Source: Alcanivoracaceae bacterium
Lineage (GTDB): Bacteria; Pseudomonadota; Gammaproteobacteria; Pseudomonadales; Alcanivoracaceae
Length of the DNA: 64,000 nt
Assembly: GCA_029212745.1 (NCBI GenBank)
Contig: JARGOL010000001.1
Coordinates: 1 to 64,000, forward strand
Direction of reading: 5' to 3'
Part shown: in pieces, positions 44,432 through 53,039 of the stretch
Layout of the letters: the number at the start of each line of letters is the position of its first letter
Numbering within the stretch: the first letter of the stretch is position 1
Translations under genes and position numbers: made by a program
Notes under the pieces: model-generated
Database searches by the model: none
What the model was told of the DNA's origin: nothing
The model's input: the letters and a program-made list of their open reading frames with translations, nothing else

Positions 44432-45838
44432 CTAATCGCCAGCGCCGAGTTTGAGGGCCAGGAAGCGGGCATTGCCGTCACGGTTCACCAGCACCGGCAC
44501 CGAGCCCTGGGCCGGCAGGCTGGCCACCACCTGGGCATAGACCTCCGGCGAGTCCACCGGGCGGCCATTCAGGGTCACCAGGACGTCACCAGCCCGGATA
44601 CCGGCCTCTTCAGCCGGCCCCTGATCCACCTTGATCACGCGCACCCCCTGGGTCAGGCCGAGCTGGTTCAGCTCTTCGGCCGACAACGAGCCCACCTCCA
44701 GGCCCAGGGGCTGTGACCGCGGCACACCGGTGGAGAAGCGCGCTTCGGCGTCATCCGGGAGCTCACCGATGGTGACATCCAGGCTGATCTCCTCACCTTC
44801 GCGAATCAGCACCATCTCGGCGTCACTGCCGGGCGCCAGGATCCCCACCACCTGTGGCAGCTGGCTGGATTCATTGATGGCTTCGCCGGCGAAACGGATG
44901 ATCACGTCACCGGCCTCGACCCCGGCCGCTTCCGCCGGCGAGTCCTTGAGCACCTGGGACACCAGCGCGCCGGTGGGCCGTTGCAGGCCGAACGACTGCG
45001 CCAGCTCGCGATCCACCGACTGGATCATGACACCCAGCCAGCCACGACTGACCTTGCCGTTGTCGCGCAGCTGCTGCACCACGCCCATGGCCATGTCGAT
45101 GGGAATGGCAAATGACAGGCCCATGTAGCCGCCGCTGCGGCTGACGATCTGCGAGTTGATACCCACCACCTCACCGGCCAGGTTGAACAGCGGCCCGCCG
45201 CTGTTGCCGGGGTTGATGGCGACATCCGTCTGGATGAAGGGCACGTAGTTCTCGCTGGGCAGGGACCGTCCCTTGGCACTGACAATGCCGGCGGTGACCG
45301 AGCTGTCGAAGCCGAACGGCGCGCCAATGGCCAGCACCCACTCACCCACGCGCAGTGCCTCGGAGGAGCCAATGGACACCGTGGGCAGGTCCTCGGCCTC
45401 CACCTTCAGCAACACCAGGTCGCTGCGCTCGTCCTTGCCGACGATCTCGGCAGCCAGTTCGCGACGGTCCTGCAGGCGCACGATGATACGGTCGGCATTC
45501 GCCACCACATGGTAGTTCGACAGGATGAAGCCGTCGTCGGAAATGATGAACCCGGAGCCCAGCGACTGTCCCTGCGGCGGTGGCGCCCGGAACAGGTCTT
45601 CCATGCCTTCGAACAGCTCGCGGAACATTTCCGGTAACTGTTCGCGCATTTCCTCACGACTGGCATCCGGATCCTGCTCGGTGCTGATATTGACCACCGC
45701 TGGCGCGTTCTCTTCCACCAGTGACACAAAATCCGGCAGTCCCACCGCGTTGGCCACAGGCCGGGGGTCAGGCGATGCAGACTGGTCACAGCCACTGAGC
45801 ATGGCCAGCAGGGCAACCACGAGGACGGGCAAGCGCAT
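44432..45838 (-). CDS. mucD: Do-family periplasmic serine protease MucD (DegP-like), probable lipoprotein
   Basis: About 468 residues. The trypsin-like domain has the catalytic triad as NYHVVANA (His), ERSDLVLLKV (Asp) and INPGNSGGPLFNL (Ser near residue 215), followed by two PDZ domains (about 265-350 and 375-460). It degrades misfolded envelope proteins and dampens the sigma-E response. The leader VVALLAMLSGC-D contains a lipobox, so the protein is probably acylated at Cys, with Asp at +2, instead of being freely periplasmic. AAGGAG before the ATG at 45838 sets the start. Confidence 0.9.
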   Translation of the reverse strand: MRLPVLVVALLAMLSGCDQSASPDPRPVANAVGLPDFVSLVEENAPAVVNISTEQDPDASREEMREQLPEMFRELFEGMEDLFRAPPPQGQSLGSGFIISDDGFILSNYHVVANADRIIVRLQDRRELAAEIVGKDERSDLVLLKVEAEDLPTVSIGSSEALRVGEWVLAIGAPFGFDSSVTAGIVSAKGRSLPSENYVPFIQTDVAINPGNSGGPLFNLAGEVVGINSQIVSRSGGYMGLSFAIPIDMAMGVVQQLRDNGKVSRGWLGVMIQSVDRELAQSFGLQRPTGALVSQVLKDSPAEAAGVEAGDVIIRFAGEAINESSQLPQVVGILAPGSDAEMVLIREGEEISLDVTIGELPDDAEARFSTGVPRSQPLGLEVGSLSAEELNQLGLTQGVRVIKVDQGPAEEAGIRAGDVLVTLNGRPVDSPEVYAQVVASLPAQGSVPVLVNRDGNARFLALKLGAGD

Positions 45839-45934
45839 CAAGGCACTCCTTGTTGTTTTTCAGGTAACGGTCGCCGGAGTCTGGCAAGTGGTGCATCAAC
45901 GCGCCGGGAAGGCAGGCTGATGGCAACCGGTCAA

Positions 45935-46381
45935 TCAGCCGCTGATACAGACACGCAGCAGCTGCGGCTGGATCGCCGGATTCCGGGCATTGTTGACACT
46001 GTACCAGCGGTTGACGAGGAATCCGACCAGCAACCCGGCCAGACCACCGGCCAGGCTCAGGTCGACACCCGCCAGATCATGGCCGGCACCGGCCAGCGCG
46101 CCCACGAACAGGGCAACAAGGGGGAACAGGTAGACCATCAGCGCGCCACGCATCAGGGCCCCTTCGGGGATGCCGATAACCACGTGATCACCCAGTTCCG
46201 GCGTCACGCGACCATCCAGCAGCACTTCGATTCGGGCGCGGGCACCGGCCTGTTGCCGGTCCATCACCGCATGGCCACAGCCCTTGTTGGCACTGCAGCT
46301 ATCACAGGCCGTGCTGCGCACGGTTTCGACCCAGATGCTGCCGGCATCCACCGCCACCACCCGGCCCTGCTCTTCAATCAT
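45935..46381 (-). CDS. rseC: Sigma-E regulatory protein RseC/MucC
   Basis: A 148-residue inner membrane protein. The N-terminal cytoplasmic part begins IEEQGRVVAVDAGSIWVE and has clustered cysteines in CDSCSANKGCG, which may bind a metal or Fe-S centre. Two membrane helices follow (MRGALMVYLFPLVALFVGAL and the LAGGLAGLLVGFLV stretch). This matches the RseC/MucC family, a mild modulator of sigma-E and of SoxR reduction. The ATG at 46381 lies eight bases inside mucB; the longer open frame upstream is only mucB shadow. Confidence 0.9.
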   Translation of the reverse strand: MIEEQGRVVAVDAGSIWVETVRSTACDSCSANKGCGHAVMDRQQAGARARIEVLLDGRVTPELGDHVVIGIPEGALMRGALMVYLFPLVALFVGALAGAGHDLAGVDLSLAGGLAGLLVGFLVNRWYSVNNARNPAIQPQLLRVCISG

Positions 46382-47342
46382 CACTGCCCCCGGCAAGGGA
46401 CAGCTGCAAGCCGGCAAACACCTGTTCAGCAGTGGCCGGCGGCACCTCACCCACCAGCGACACGGCGAAACGGTCGCCGCCCAGCTCCACCACCCGGGTG
46501 ACCAGCAGGGTCGGCCCGCGGCGCCCGACACTGTCGCGCATGGTGCGCTCGGCCAGCGGCTCGGCAAACAGGGTGAATGACGCCAGGCCATCGGAATAGG
46601 ACCGCGCCGTCACCGGGTAGCCCTGTTCCAGGCGCGTGTCAGCACCCGCCTCGCGGAAACCGGCCGGCAACCAGCGCGGCTCCAGCCGCACCGGGCGCTC
46701 GCTGACCACCGCCTGCTCCACCATCGGCAGACTCTGCTCGGCAGCATTGGCAGGCGCGGCGAAATCACTCACCGCCAGTACCGGGCTGATTTCCAGACTG
46801 ACGTATTCCAGTCGCTCCAGGGCCATACCGTTATGGTCCAGGGTCTCTGATTTCAGCAACAGACTGGAGGACTGGTCCAGCCACAGCCGGTAGCCAAAAC
46901 GCCAGTTATCGGCTGGCACCACATCCAGCTGCCAGGCACTGCGTCCGGCCACGCGGTCGTCGCCGGCGCGCTTGACGCGGTACTGCTCGGGAATCTGTCG
47001 GGCAAGCCTGGCCTGCAGGGCCAGGGGATTGGCCTCGCCCGGGCGGGCGAAACGGGTAATGGTCTTGTCAGGGTGAACACAGATGACCTGGTCACCGTGG
47101 CGGATCAGCTCGGCCAGCTGGCCGTCCAGGTGGGTCAGGCGTTCATATTCAATGCCATCGATGGTGGCGTGGGCGATTTCCAGCGTGCTGCTCTCGGCAC
47201 CGTGCTGGTAGACGAAGCGGCCGCGGTAACTGGTGTTTTCCATGGCCTCGCCCATGCGGGCGAGCAGGCTGACAGGCTCATCCGCCACTGCCGGCCCGGA
47301 CAGGGCCGTCAGCAGGAACAGACTGGCCAGCCCGGCACGCAT
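46374..47342 (-). CDS. mucB: Sigma-E factor regulatory protein RseB/MucB
   Basis: About 322 residues with a signal peptide (LASLFLLTALSGPAVA-D) and the periplasmic MucB/RseB fold, a lipoprotein-localisation-like N-terminal domain plus a C-terminal domain. YRGRFVYQHGAESSTLEIAH and ERLTHLDG near the start are conserved. It binds and shields the anti-sigma factor from proteolysis until lipid or outer membrane protein stress. The ATG at 47342 overlaps the mucA stop as TGATG. Confidence 0.93.
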   Translation of the reverse strand: MRAGLASLFLLTALSGPAVADEPVSLLARMGEAMENTSYRGRFVYQHGAESSTLEIAHATIDGIEYERLTHLDGQLAELIRHGDQVICVHPDKTITRFARPGEANPLALQARLARQIPEQYRVKRAGDDRVAGRSAWQLDVVPADNWRFGYRLWLDQSSSLLLKSETLDHNGMALERLEYVSLEISPVLAVSDFAAPANAAEQSLPMVEQAVVSERPVRLEPRWLPAGFREAGADTRLEQGYPVTARSYSDGLASFTLFAEPLAERTMRDSVGRRGPTLLVTRVVELGGDRFAVSLVGEVPPATAEQVFAGLQLSLAGGSDD

Positions 47343-47920
47343 CACTTGGCGTCCTTGTTGGCGTCCATACTGATGTAGCGCACGAAAGGCACCGGCCCCT
47401 GGCCACCCTGGCGGGCGGCGAAATCACTGTGCCGCACCATCAGGTGCTCGATGCGCGGCTCCACTGCCTGCGCCGGAGCCGCAACCCCGGAGGCGGGACG
47501 CGCCGCTGTGCTGAAATCAGCGCCCACCAGCTCGGTGCCGGTGAACAGCCGCGACATGCGCGCGTCACCCTGTACCACCTGCGGTGTCGCGCCACTATCG
47601 CCCTGGCCCATGTACTGCCAGCCCAGCACCATGGCCATGGCCACCGATGCCGCAATACCTACCCGGGACAGGTTGGCCAGCCAGCTGGCCTGTTGACGCT
47701 CGCGCTGTTCGCCGTCCAGCCCGGCACACAGGCGGCTGGCGAAATCCGCCGGCGCCGGCGTCACGTCATGGCCCTGCATGACGTCACGGGCCAGGTGCCA
47801 GCGTGACCAGCGACCGGCATCGTCGCCATCGGCATCACGCAACAGTCGACGGCTGTCCAGTTCACTGGCTTCGCCGTCCATCAGGGCGGAAAGGTTTTCG
47901 CGGTGCATATCCTGGCTCAT
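47342..47920 (-). CDS. mucA: Anti-sigma-E factor MucA/RseA
   Basis: A 192-residue single-pass membrane protein. The cytoplasmic N-terminal domain, ENLSALMDGEASELDSRRLL and WSRWHLARDVMQG, binds AlgU; a membrane helix lies near residue 90-107 (VGIAASVAMAMVLGWQYM), and the rest is periplasmic. Stepwise cleavage releases AlgU under envelope stress. It sits between algU and mucB with an 18-base gap and a 1-base overlap. No frameshift of the kind found in mucoid Pseudomonas is seen. Confidence 0.92.
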   Translation of the reverse strand: MSQDMHRENLSALMDGEASELDSRRLLRDADGDDAGRWSRWHLARDVMQGHDVTPAPADFASRLCAGLDGEQRERQQASWLANLSRVGIAASVAMAMVLGWQYMGQGDSGATPQVVQGDARMSRLFTGTELVGADFSTAARPASGVAAPAQAVEPRIEHLMVRHSDFAARQGGQGPVPFVRYISMDANKDAK

Positions 47921-47938
47921 TGGCTCACCTGGGTCGGG

Positions 47939-48508
47939 TCAGTGGTTTTCCAGTAACGGGCGCATGGCCACGTCAATCGCTTCCCGGGCCCGGAATATCC
48001 GGGACCGTACCGTGCCAACCGGACAATCCATCACGGCGGCAATGTCTTCGTAGCTGAGACCCTCGAACTCACGCAGTGTCACTGCGGTCTTCAGCTCCTG
48101 CGGCAACGCGTCTATGGCCTTGTGAATCGTTGCCTTCAATTCATCTGACATCAACTTGGACTCCGGGGTTCCAATATCCTGCAACCCGTCTGCCCCAATA
48201 AACTGTTCTGCCTCACTGGCGTCAATATCTGACCCTGGTGGCCGGCGGCCCTGCGCCACCAGATGGTTCTTGGCCGTGTTCACGGCAATGCGGTACAGCC
48301 AGGTATAGAACGCACTGTCACCGCGAAACCGCGGCAACGCCTTCCATGCCTTGATGAACGCTTCCTGGGCCACGTCCTGCACCTCATCCTGATCACGCAC
48401 GTAACGGCTGATCAGGGCAAAGATCCGGTGCTGGTACTTGTTGACCAGGAATTCAAAGGCGCGCTGGTCGCCCTGACCGGCGCGTTTGACCAGTTCTTTT
48501 TCGGTCAC
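47939..48508 (-). CDS. algU: RNA polymerase sigma factor AlgU/RpoE (sigma-E)
   Basis: About 189 residues, an ECF sigma factor. Region 2 is AFEFLVNKYQHRIFALISRYV and DVAQEAFIKAWKALPRFRGDSAFYTWLYRIAVNTAKNHL in outline (about 20-85); region 4 is LREFEGLSYEDIAAVMDCPVGTVRSRIFRAREAI in outline (about 140-180). It directs envelope-stress genes and, in Pseudomonas, alginate synthesis. The GTG at 48508 matches AlgU length, with GGGGGA upstream; the 14 upstream codons are not family-like. A sigma-E-type promoter precedes it, so it is probably autoregulated. Confidence 0.95.
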   Translation of the reverse strand: MTEKELVKRAGQGDQRAFEFLVNKYQHRIFALISRYVRDQDEVQDVAQEAFIKAWKALPRFRGDSAFYTWLYRIAVNTAKNHLVAQGRRPPGSDIDASEAEQFIGADGLQDIGTPESKLMSDELKATIHKAIDALPQELKTAVTLREFEGLSYEDIAAVMDCPVGTVRSRIFRAREAIDVAMRPLLENH

Positions 48509-48550
48509 CCATGTCCCCCGACTGGCCCGAATCCGGGCTGAATTACACAA

Positions 48551-48578
48551 TTGGACGGGCGCTGGCCGAAAAGGTTCC
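48551..48578 (-). promoter_or_regulatory. Predicted AlgU/sigma-E autoregulatory promoter
   Basis: On the minus strand GGAACCT (48578-48572), a spacer of exactly 16 bases, and TCCAA (48555-48551) match the sigma-E consensus GGAACTT-N16-TCTGA-like with one change in the -35. The start point would be about 36 bases before the algU GTG. Autoregulation of algU/rpoE is established in Pseudomonas and E. coli. Confidence 0.65.
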
Positions 48579-48707
48579 CGGCGCGCGCCCGCCGGACAAA
48601 TTGTAGCAGACCGTGCCGGGCCAGGCGCCCGCCATTGTCGCTGCGCTGGCGTGCGGCCCTGTTATACTCGCCGCTCGCCCGAAGACGATAAGGATGACGA
48701 GCAGTCC

Positions 48708-50336
48708 ATGGCGGTCTATCACCACGACGTACTGATCATCGGCAGCGGCGCCGCCGGCCTGACGGTGGCACTGAACCTGCCCAGCGACACCCGTGTCGCG
48801 GTCATTTCCAAGGGCGAGCTGACCCACGCCAGCACCTGGTATGCCCAGGGCGGCGTGGCCGCCGTGCTGGATGAAACCGATTCGCTGGAATCCCACATTG
48901 CCGACACCCATGTCGCCGGCGCCCACCTGTGCCATGACGACGCCGTGCGCAAGACCGTGGAAAACGGCCCCGACGCCATCCGCTGGCTGATCGACCTGGG
49001 GGTGGACTTCACCCGGCTGGACCGCGGTGACGGCGGTGAATTCGGCTACCACCTCACCCGCGAGGGCGGCCACAGCCATAGGCGCATCATCCACGCCGCC
49101 GATGCCACCGGCATCGCCATCTCGCGGGCACTGATCGACCAGACCCTCAAGCGCGACAATATCGAGTTGTTCGAAAACCGGGTGGCGGTGGACCTGCTGC
49201 TCGGCAATGAGGGCGGCGATACCCATTGCCTGGGTGCCTACATCCACGACCAGGAACAGGACCGCACCGATGTGTTCCTGGCCCGCTCCGTGGTCCTGGC
49301 CACCGGTGGTGCCAGCAAGGTGTACCTGTATACGTCGAACCCGGACGTGGCCACCGGCGATGGCATCGCCATGGCCTGGCGCGCCGGCTGCCGGGTCGCG
49401 AACATGGAATTCATGCAGTTCCACCCGACCTGCCTGTATCACCCCAAGGCCAAGTCATTCCTGGTCACGGAAGCCATCCGTGGCGAGGGCGGCCGCCTGT
49501 TCCTGCCCAACGGGCACCGTTTTATGCCCGAGCACGACCAGCGCGCCGAACTGGCGCCGCGCGATGTCGTCGCCCGCGCCATCGACTACGAGATGAAACG
49601 TTTCGGTGTCGATTGCGTGTACCTGGACATCAGCCACCGCCCGGCGGATTTCATCATCAACCACTTCCCCACCGTGTACGCCAAATGCCTGCAGCTGGGC
49701 ATCGACATCACCCGCGACCCGATGCCGGTGGTGCCCGCCGCCCACTACACCTGCGGTGGCGTGATCACCGACATGAACGGCCAGACCGACCTGCCCGGCC
49801 TGTATGCCATCGGCGAAACGGCATTCACCGGCCTGCACGGCGCCAACCGCATGGCCAGCAATTCGCTGCTGGAATGTTTCGTCTTCGGCAAGGCCGCCAG
49901 CGAACACATCGCGCGCCACCGCGCCGACGTGCCGCTGCCTCAGACCGCCCCGGAGTGGGACGAATCACTGGTGACGGAAGCCGACGAGGACGTGGTCATC
50001 AGTCATAACTGGGATGAATTGCGGCGCTTCATGTGGGATTACGTCGGCATCGTGCGCACGGTGAAACGCCTGCAACGCGCCAAGCACCGGGCGGACCTGC
50101 TGCAGAGCGAGATCGACGAGTACTATTCCAACTACCGCATCAGCCCCGACCTGCTGGAACTGCGTAACCTGGTAGTGATTGCCGACCTGATCATCCGCTC
50201 GGCACTGGCACGCAAGGAAAGCCGGGGCCTGCACAACATGCTGGATTTCCCCGACAGTGTGGACGCGCCAGTGGACACCGTGCTGGTGCCGGACAATGCC
50301 CGCGTGCGCAGTGACGACCCGCGCTTTCATGGCTAG
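48708..50336 (+). CDS. nadB: L-aspartate oxidase
   Basis: A 542-residue FAD enzyme that oxidises L-aspartate to iminoaspartate, the first step of de novo NAD synthesis. DVLIIGSGAAGLTVALNLP is the FAD Rossmann motif, HASTWYAQGGVAAVL and TREGGHSHRRIIHA are substrate-side blocks, and GLYAIGETAFTGLHGANRMASNSLLECFVFG closes the FAD site. The ATG at 48708 is chosen because it directly precedes the FAD fold. A TATACT box at 48663-48668 is a candidate -10. Divergent placement beside algU is conserved in Pseudomonas. No nadA or nadC is nearby. Confidence 0.95.
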   Translation: MAVYHHDVLIIGSGAAGLTVALNLPSDTRVAVISKGELTHASTWYAQGGVAAVLDETDSLESHIADTHVAGAHLCHDDAVRKTVENGPDAIRWLIDLGVDFTRLDRGDGGEFGYHLTREGGHSHRRIIHAADATGIAISRALIDQTLKRDNIELFENRVAVDLLLGNEGGDTHCLGAYIHDQEQDRTDVFLARSVVLATGGASKVYLYTSNPDVATGDGIAMAWRAGCRVANMEFMQFHPTCLYHPKAKSFLVTEAIRGEGGRLFLPNGHRFMPEHDQRAELAPRDVVARAIDYEMKRFGVDCVYLDISHRPADFIINHFPTVYAKCLQLGIDITRDPMPVVPAAHYTCGGVITDMNGQTDLPGLYAIGETAFTGLHGANRMASNSLLECFVFGKAASEHIARHRADVPLPQTAPEWDESLVTEADEDVVISHNWDELRRFMWDYVGIVRTVKRLQRAKHRADLLQSEIDEYYSNYRISPDLLELRNLVVIADLIIRSALARKESRGLHNMLDFPDSVDAPVDTVLVPDNARVRSDDPRFHG

Positions 50337-50737
50337 CCGTCTGCAGCGATGCCCTGGCCGGCCATGCGATTGAGCCGTGCGAACGGTGCCGCCGGCAGTT
50401 CGTCGACATAGACCGTCAGCCAGCGCACCGTGCCGGCACTGCCACACCGCAGCGCCAGGCACAGCGGACACTGGAAACGGTGCAGCGGCAGTAGAGGCTC
50501 CCAGACACGGCCATCGCGGGTGACAAGCGCGAGCGTATCACCGGCAAACAGCACCGAGACCGGCACGTGCTGACGACGCCATTCCGCCAGGCACAGCAAC
50601 ACCAGCAACGGCACCAGGGCGACTTTCCACGGCATCATCAGTGGCCCGGTGAGCAACGCCGCCAGCACCACCGGCACAGGCCAGAGGAAAAGCCACAGCC
50701 GCCAGCGGCCGGGCGTCAGGTCATACCGGTTTGCCAA
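50333..50737 (-). CDS. cptA: YgfX/CptA family membrane protein
   Basis: About 134 residues. Two adjacent membrane helices near the start (LWLFLWPVPVVLAALLTGPLMM and VALVPLLVLLCLAEW) are followed by a short soluble domain with LWV-like tryptophans, the layout of YgfX/CptA. The family was described as the toxin partner of YgfY/CptB (SdhE) in E. coli, though SdhE is now known as an SDH flavinylation factor. No ATG is available; a TTG at 50737, 17 bases inside sdhE, is the likely start. Similarity is low, so the call rests mainly on layout and position. Confidence 0.6.
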   Translation of the reverse strand: MANRYDLTPGRWRLWLFLWPVPVVLAALLTGPLMMPWKVALVPLLVLLCLAEWRRQHVPVSVLFAGDTLALVTRDGRVWEPLLPLHRFQCPLCLALRCGSAGTVRWLTVYVDELPAAPFARLNRMAGQGIAADG

Positions 50738-50978
50738 GATCGCGCAGCATGCGGTCAATGAACGTGGCCACGGTCTCATCCCCGGGCCGGGAACGTTCGG
50801 TGAACCACTCGAACAGGTCCGCGTCCTGTTCTTCCAGCAGGCTGGCAAACAGCGCCTGGTCATCAGCCGAGGCGTTGTCGAAATGGCCGTCGAGCCAGCC
50901 ATTCACCACCAGGTCCACCTCTTTCAGTCCGCGACGGCACTGCCATGCCAGGCGGCGCTTGTGCTCTGCTGCTTCCAT
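50721..50978 (-). CDS. sdhE: FAD assembly factor SdhE (YgfY/CptB)
   Basis: An 85-residue helical protein. HKRRLAWQCRRGLKEVDLVV contains the conserved RRG motif, and FASLLEEQDADLFEW is the second family block. It inserts FAD covalently into the flavoprotein subunit of succinate dehydrogenase. It is followed by the overlapping YgfX-like gene and is divergent from ygfZ, the same neighbourhood seen in E. coli. Confidence 0.93.
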   Translation of the reverse strand: MEAAEHKRRLAWQCRRGLKEVDLVVNGWLDGHFDNASADDQALFASLLEEQDADLFEWFTERSRPGDETVATFIDRMLRDLGKPV

Positions 50979-51073
50979 CTCGTGCCCTCGTGTTGACGTG
51001 CCAGGGGTGTATTATGCGGCTCTGGCAACACGCCTGCACCCTGCAACCAGATAACGGGAGCGTTACGCAGATC

Positions 51074-51910
51074 ATGGCCATGACTCATCCGCCCAGTGTT
51101 TGCGACCACCTCGGCATCATTACCGTCACTGGAGAAGACGCGGAAAGTTTTCTTCAGGGGCAACTGACAAGCACCATCACCGGTCTCGCACCTGGCGACA
51201 ACCGGCTTGCCATGCACCTGAGCCTGAAGGGCCGTGCCATGGCCAGTTTTCGCGTCATTCGTACCGCCACCGGTTTTGACCTGGTGACCCCGCGCGGCAA
51301 TCTGGAGGCTGCACTGAAAGGCCTGGCCAAGTATGCGCTGTTCTCGAAAGCGGAACTTGCCGAGGACACCACGCGACAGGTCATCGGCATTGGCGATGAG
51401 ACACTGGCGCGGGACAGCGACGCCATCCGGCTGAGCGGGCCGGGCGAACCCCGCTGGCTGCTGCTGGGTGAGGCACCCGCAGACAGTACGGACGGCAGCG
51501 CCTGGCGACAGCAGGAAATCCTCGCCGGCGAAGCCCAGATCTATCCCGGCGGCGAAGACCTGTGGCTGCCGCAGGTGCTCAACTACGACCTGCTTGAGGG
51601 CGTTCACTTCAACAAGGGCTGCTACCTGGGCCAGGAAGTGGTGGCGCGCATGCATTTCAAGGGCAGCCTGAAACAGCGCATGCGCCGCTGGCAGTGGCCG
51701 GGCAATTCAGCCCCGGCCACCGGCACCGTGGTGCGCAACAGCGATGGCAAGGCACTCGGGGAAGTGGTTCAGGCCGTCACGACAGACGGCCAGGTGGACG
51801 CCCTGGTGGTGGTGCGACTGGACCATGACGGCGAACTGTTCATCGACGACGTCCCCCTGGGTGCCACCGAGCAGGCGCTGCCGTATACCTTGCCGGCAGA
51901 CGGCAAATAG
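51074..51910 (+). CDS. ygfZ: Folate-binding protein YgfZ
   Basis: About 278 residues, GcvT-like. FLQGQLTSTITGL near residue 25 and NKGCYLGQEVVARM near 185 (the K-G-C-Y-x-G-Q-E signature) are diagnostic. YgfZ/IbaG-like proteins use tetrahydrofolate in iron-sulfur cluster repair and affect tRNA modification by MiaB. The ATG at 51074 follows GGGAG at a slightly long distance, and a second ATG lies two codons later. Divergent from sdhE. Its stop is followed within five bases by a hairpin-forming repeat. Confidence 0.9.
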   Translation: MAMTHPPSVCDHLGIITVTGEDAESFLQGQLTSTITGLAPGDNRLAMHLSLKGRAMASFRVIRTATGFDLVTPRGNLEAALKGLAKYALFSKAELAEDTTRQVIGIGDETLARDSDAIRLSGPGEPRWLLLGEAPADSTDGSAWRQQEILAGEAQIYPGGEDLWLPQVLNYDLLEGVHFNKGCYLGQEVVARMHFKGSLKQRMRRWQWPGNSAPATGTVVRNSDGKALGEVVQAVTTDGQVDALVVVRLDHDGELFIDDVPLGATEQALPYTLPADGK

Positions 51911-51914
51911 TCTT

Positions 51915-52089
51915 GCCCTCACCCCAACCCCTCTCCCGGAGGGAGAGGGGCTAGCACAGCGCTGCCCGAACCACCTCCTCCCCCGCCGTGCGCAGCCCAT
52001 GCGCTACGCCACGCGGGCACGCCCTCACCAGTGCAACTCACTGACTGGAGCGTCCCCTCTCCCCCCCGGGAGAGGGACAGGGTGAGGGC
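51915..52089. repeat. Composite hairpin-forming intergenic repeat, copy 1
   Basis: Two halves in opposite orientation flank a central region of about 100 bases. The left half (51915-51951) reads GCCCTCACCCC and then a 10-bp hairpin CCCCTCTCCC/GGGAGAGGGG. The right half (52054-52089) is nearly its reverse complement and ends ACAGGGTGAGGGC. The same design recurs at 63739-63864. It resembles REP/BIME-type elements and occupies the gap between convergent ygfZ and mmsB, where it may also terminate transcription. Confidence 0.8.
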
Positions 52090-52151
52090 CCCACCGGGAG
52101 AGGAAAGGCCTGACCGCAATAACGGGCTGTCAGATCACCCCGAGCCCCCCT

Positions 52152-53039
52152 TCAGTCCAACGTCGCAAACAACCGCTGAATACTGGAGAAATCCAGCCGC
52201 CCGTTGCCCTGGCTGCCATGCATGCCGTACAGACTCTTGGCCAGAGAACCCATGGGCGTGCGCGAGCCTTTCGCCAGTGCCGTTTCCAGTGCCAGGGTCA
52301 GGTCCTTGTTCATCAGGTCGACGGCGAAACCACCGGCGTACTCCTTGGCCGAAGGCACGTTCTCCATCACCCCCGGCCAGGGGTTGTACACCTCCAGCGA
52401 CCAGTTGCGCCCGGAGCTGGCCAGCATGATGTCACTGAGCACCTTGGGATCCAGGCCATTGTCCGCACCCAGCTGCAACGCCTCACACGTGCCCAGCATA
52501 TGAATGGCCAGCAGCATGTTGTTGCAAATCTTGGCCACCTGACCGGCGCCGTGGTCACCGGCATGGAAAACGTTCTTGCCCATGGCCTCGAGTACCGGCC
52601 AGGCCGCCTCCACGGCCGCCGTTGCGCCACCGCAGATAAAGGTCAGCGTGCCCGCGGTGGCACCGCCAACACCACCGGAGACCGGCGCATCAATCACGCG
52701 ATGGCCGCTCTTCGCGGCGGCCGACGCCAGCGCCGCCGTGGTATCGGTATCAATGGTGGAGCAATCAATCACCAGCGCCTCGGTGCTGATATGCGCCAAC
52801 GCCCCCTGCTCCCCCAGATACAACCCGGCCACCGCCTTGCCCGACGGCAGCATGGAGATCACCACCTCCGCCCCTTCCACGGTATGCGCCACATCGCGCC
52901 CGGCGTCGCACCCTGCCTGCTGCGCCTGGGCCACCAGCTCGGCGGACAGATCAAAAGCACGAACCTCGTGACCAGCTTTCACCAGATTGGCGGCCATCGG
53001 CCCACCCATGTTGCCTACACCAAAAAATCCGATTTTCAT
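52152..53039 (-). CDS. mmsB: 3-hydroxyisobutyrate dehydrogenase
   Basis: About 295 residues. KIGFFGVGNMGGPMAANLVKAGH is the NAD Rossmann motif and signature of beta-hydroxyacid dehydrogenases; SGGVGGATAGTLTFICGG near residue 122 is the substrate loop, and the catalytic Lys lies in HAGDHGAGQVAKICNNML near 170. It oxidises 3-hydroxyisobutyrate to methylmalonate semialdehyde in valine breakdown. The ATG at 53039 overlaps the upstream hydrolase stop by four bases. It is the last gene of the operon. Confidence 0.95.
   Translation of the reverse strand: MKIGFFGVGNMGGPMAANLVKAGHEVRAFDLSAELVAQAQQAGCDAGRDVAHTVEGAEVVISMLPSGKAVAGLYLGEQGALAHISTEALVIDCSTIDTDTTAALASAAAKSGHRVIDAPVSGGVGGATAGTLTFICGGATAAVEAAWPVLEAMGKNVFHAGDHGAGQVAKICNNMLLAIHMLGTCEALQLGADNGLDPKVLSDIMLASSGRNWSLEVYNPWPGVMENVPSAKEYAGGFAVDLMNKDLTLALETALAKGSRTPMGSLAKSLYGMHGSQGNGRLDFSSIQRLFATLD

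Noticed and set aside
48635-48668. Complete sigma-70 promoter for nadB
   Set aside because: TATACT is good, but the nearest TTGTCG lies 22 bases away, too far for a standard promoter.
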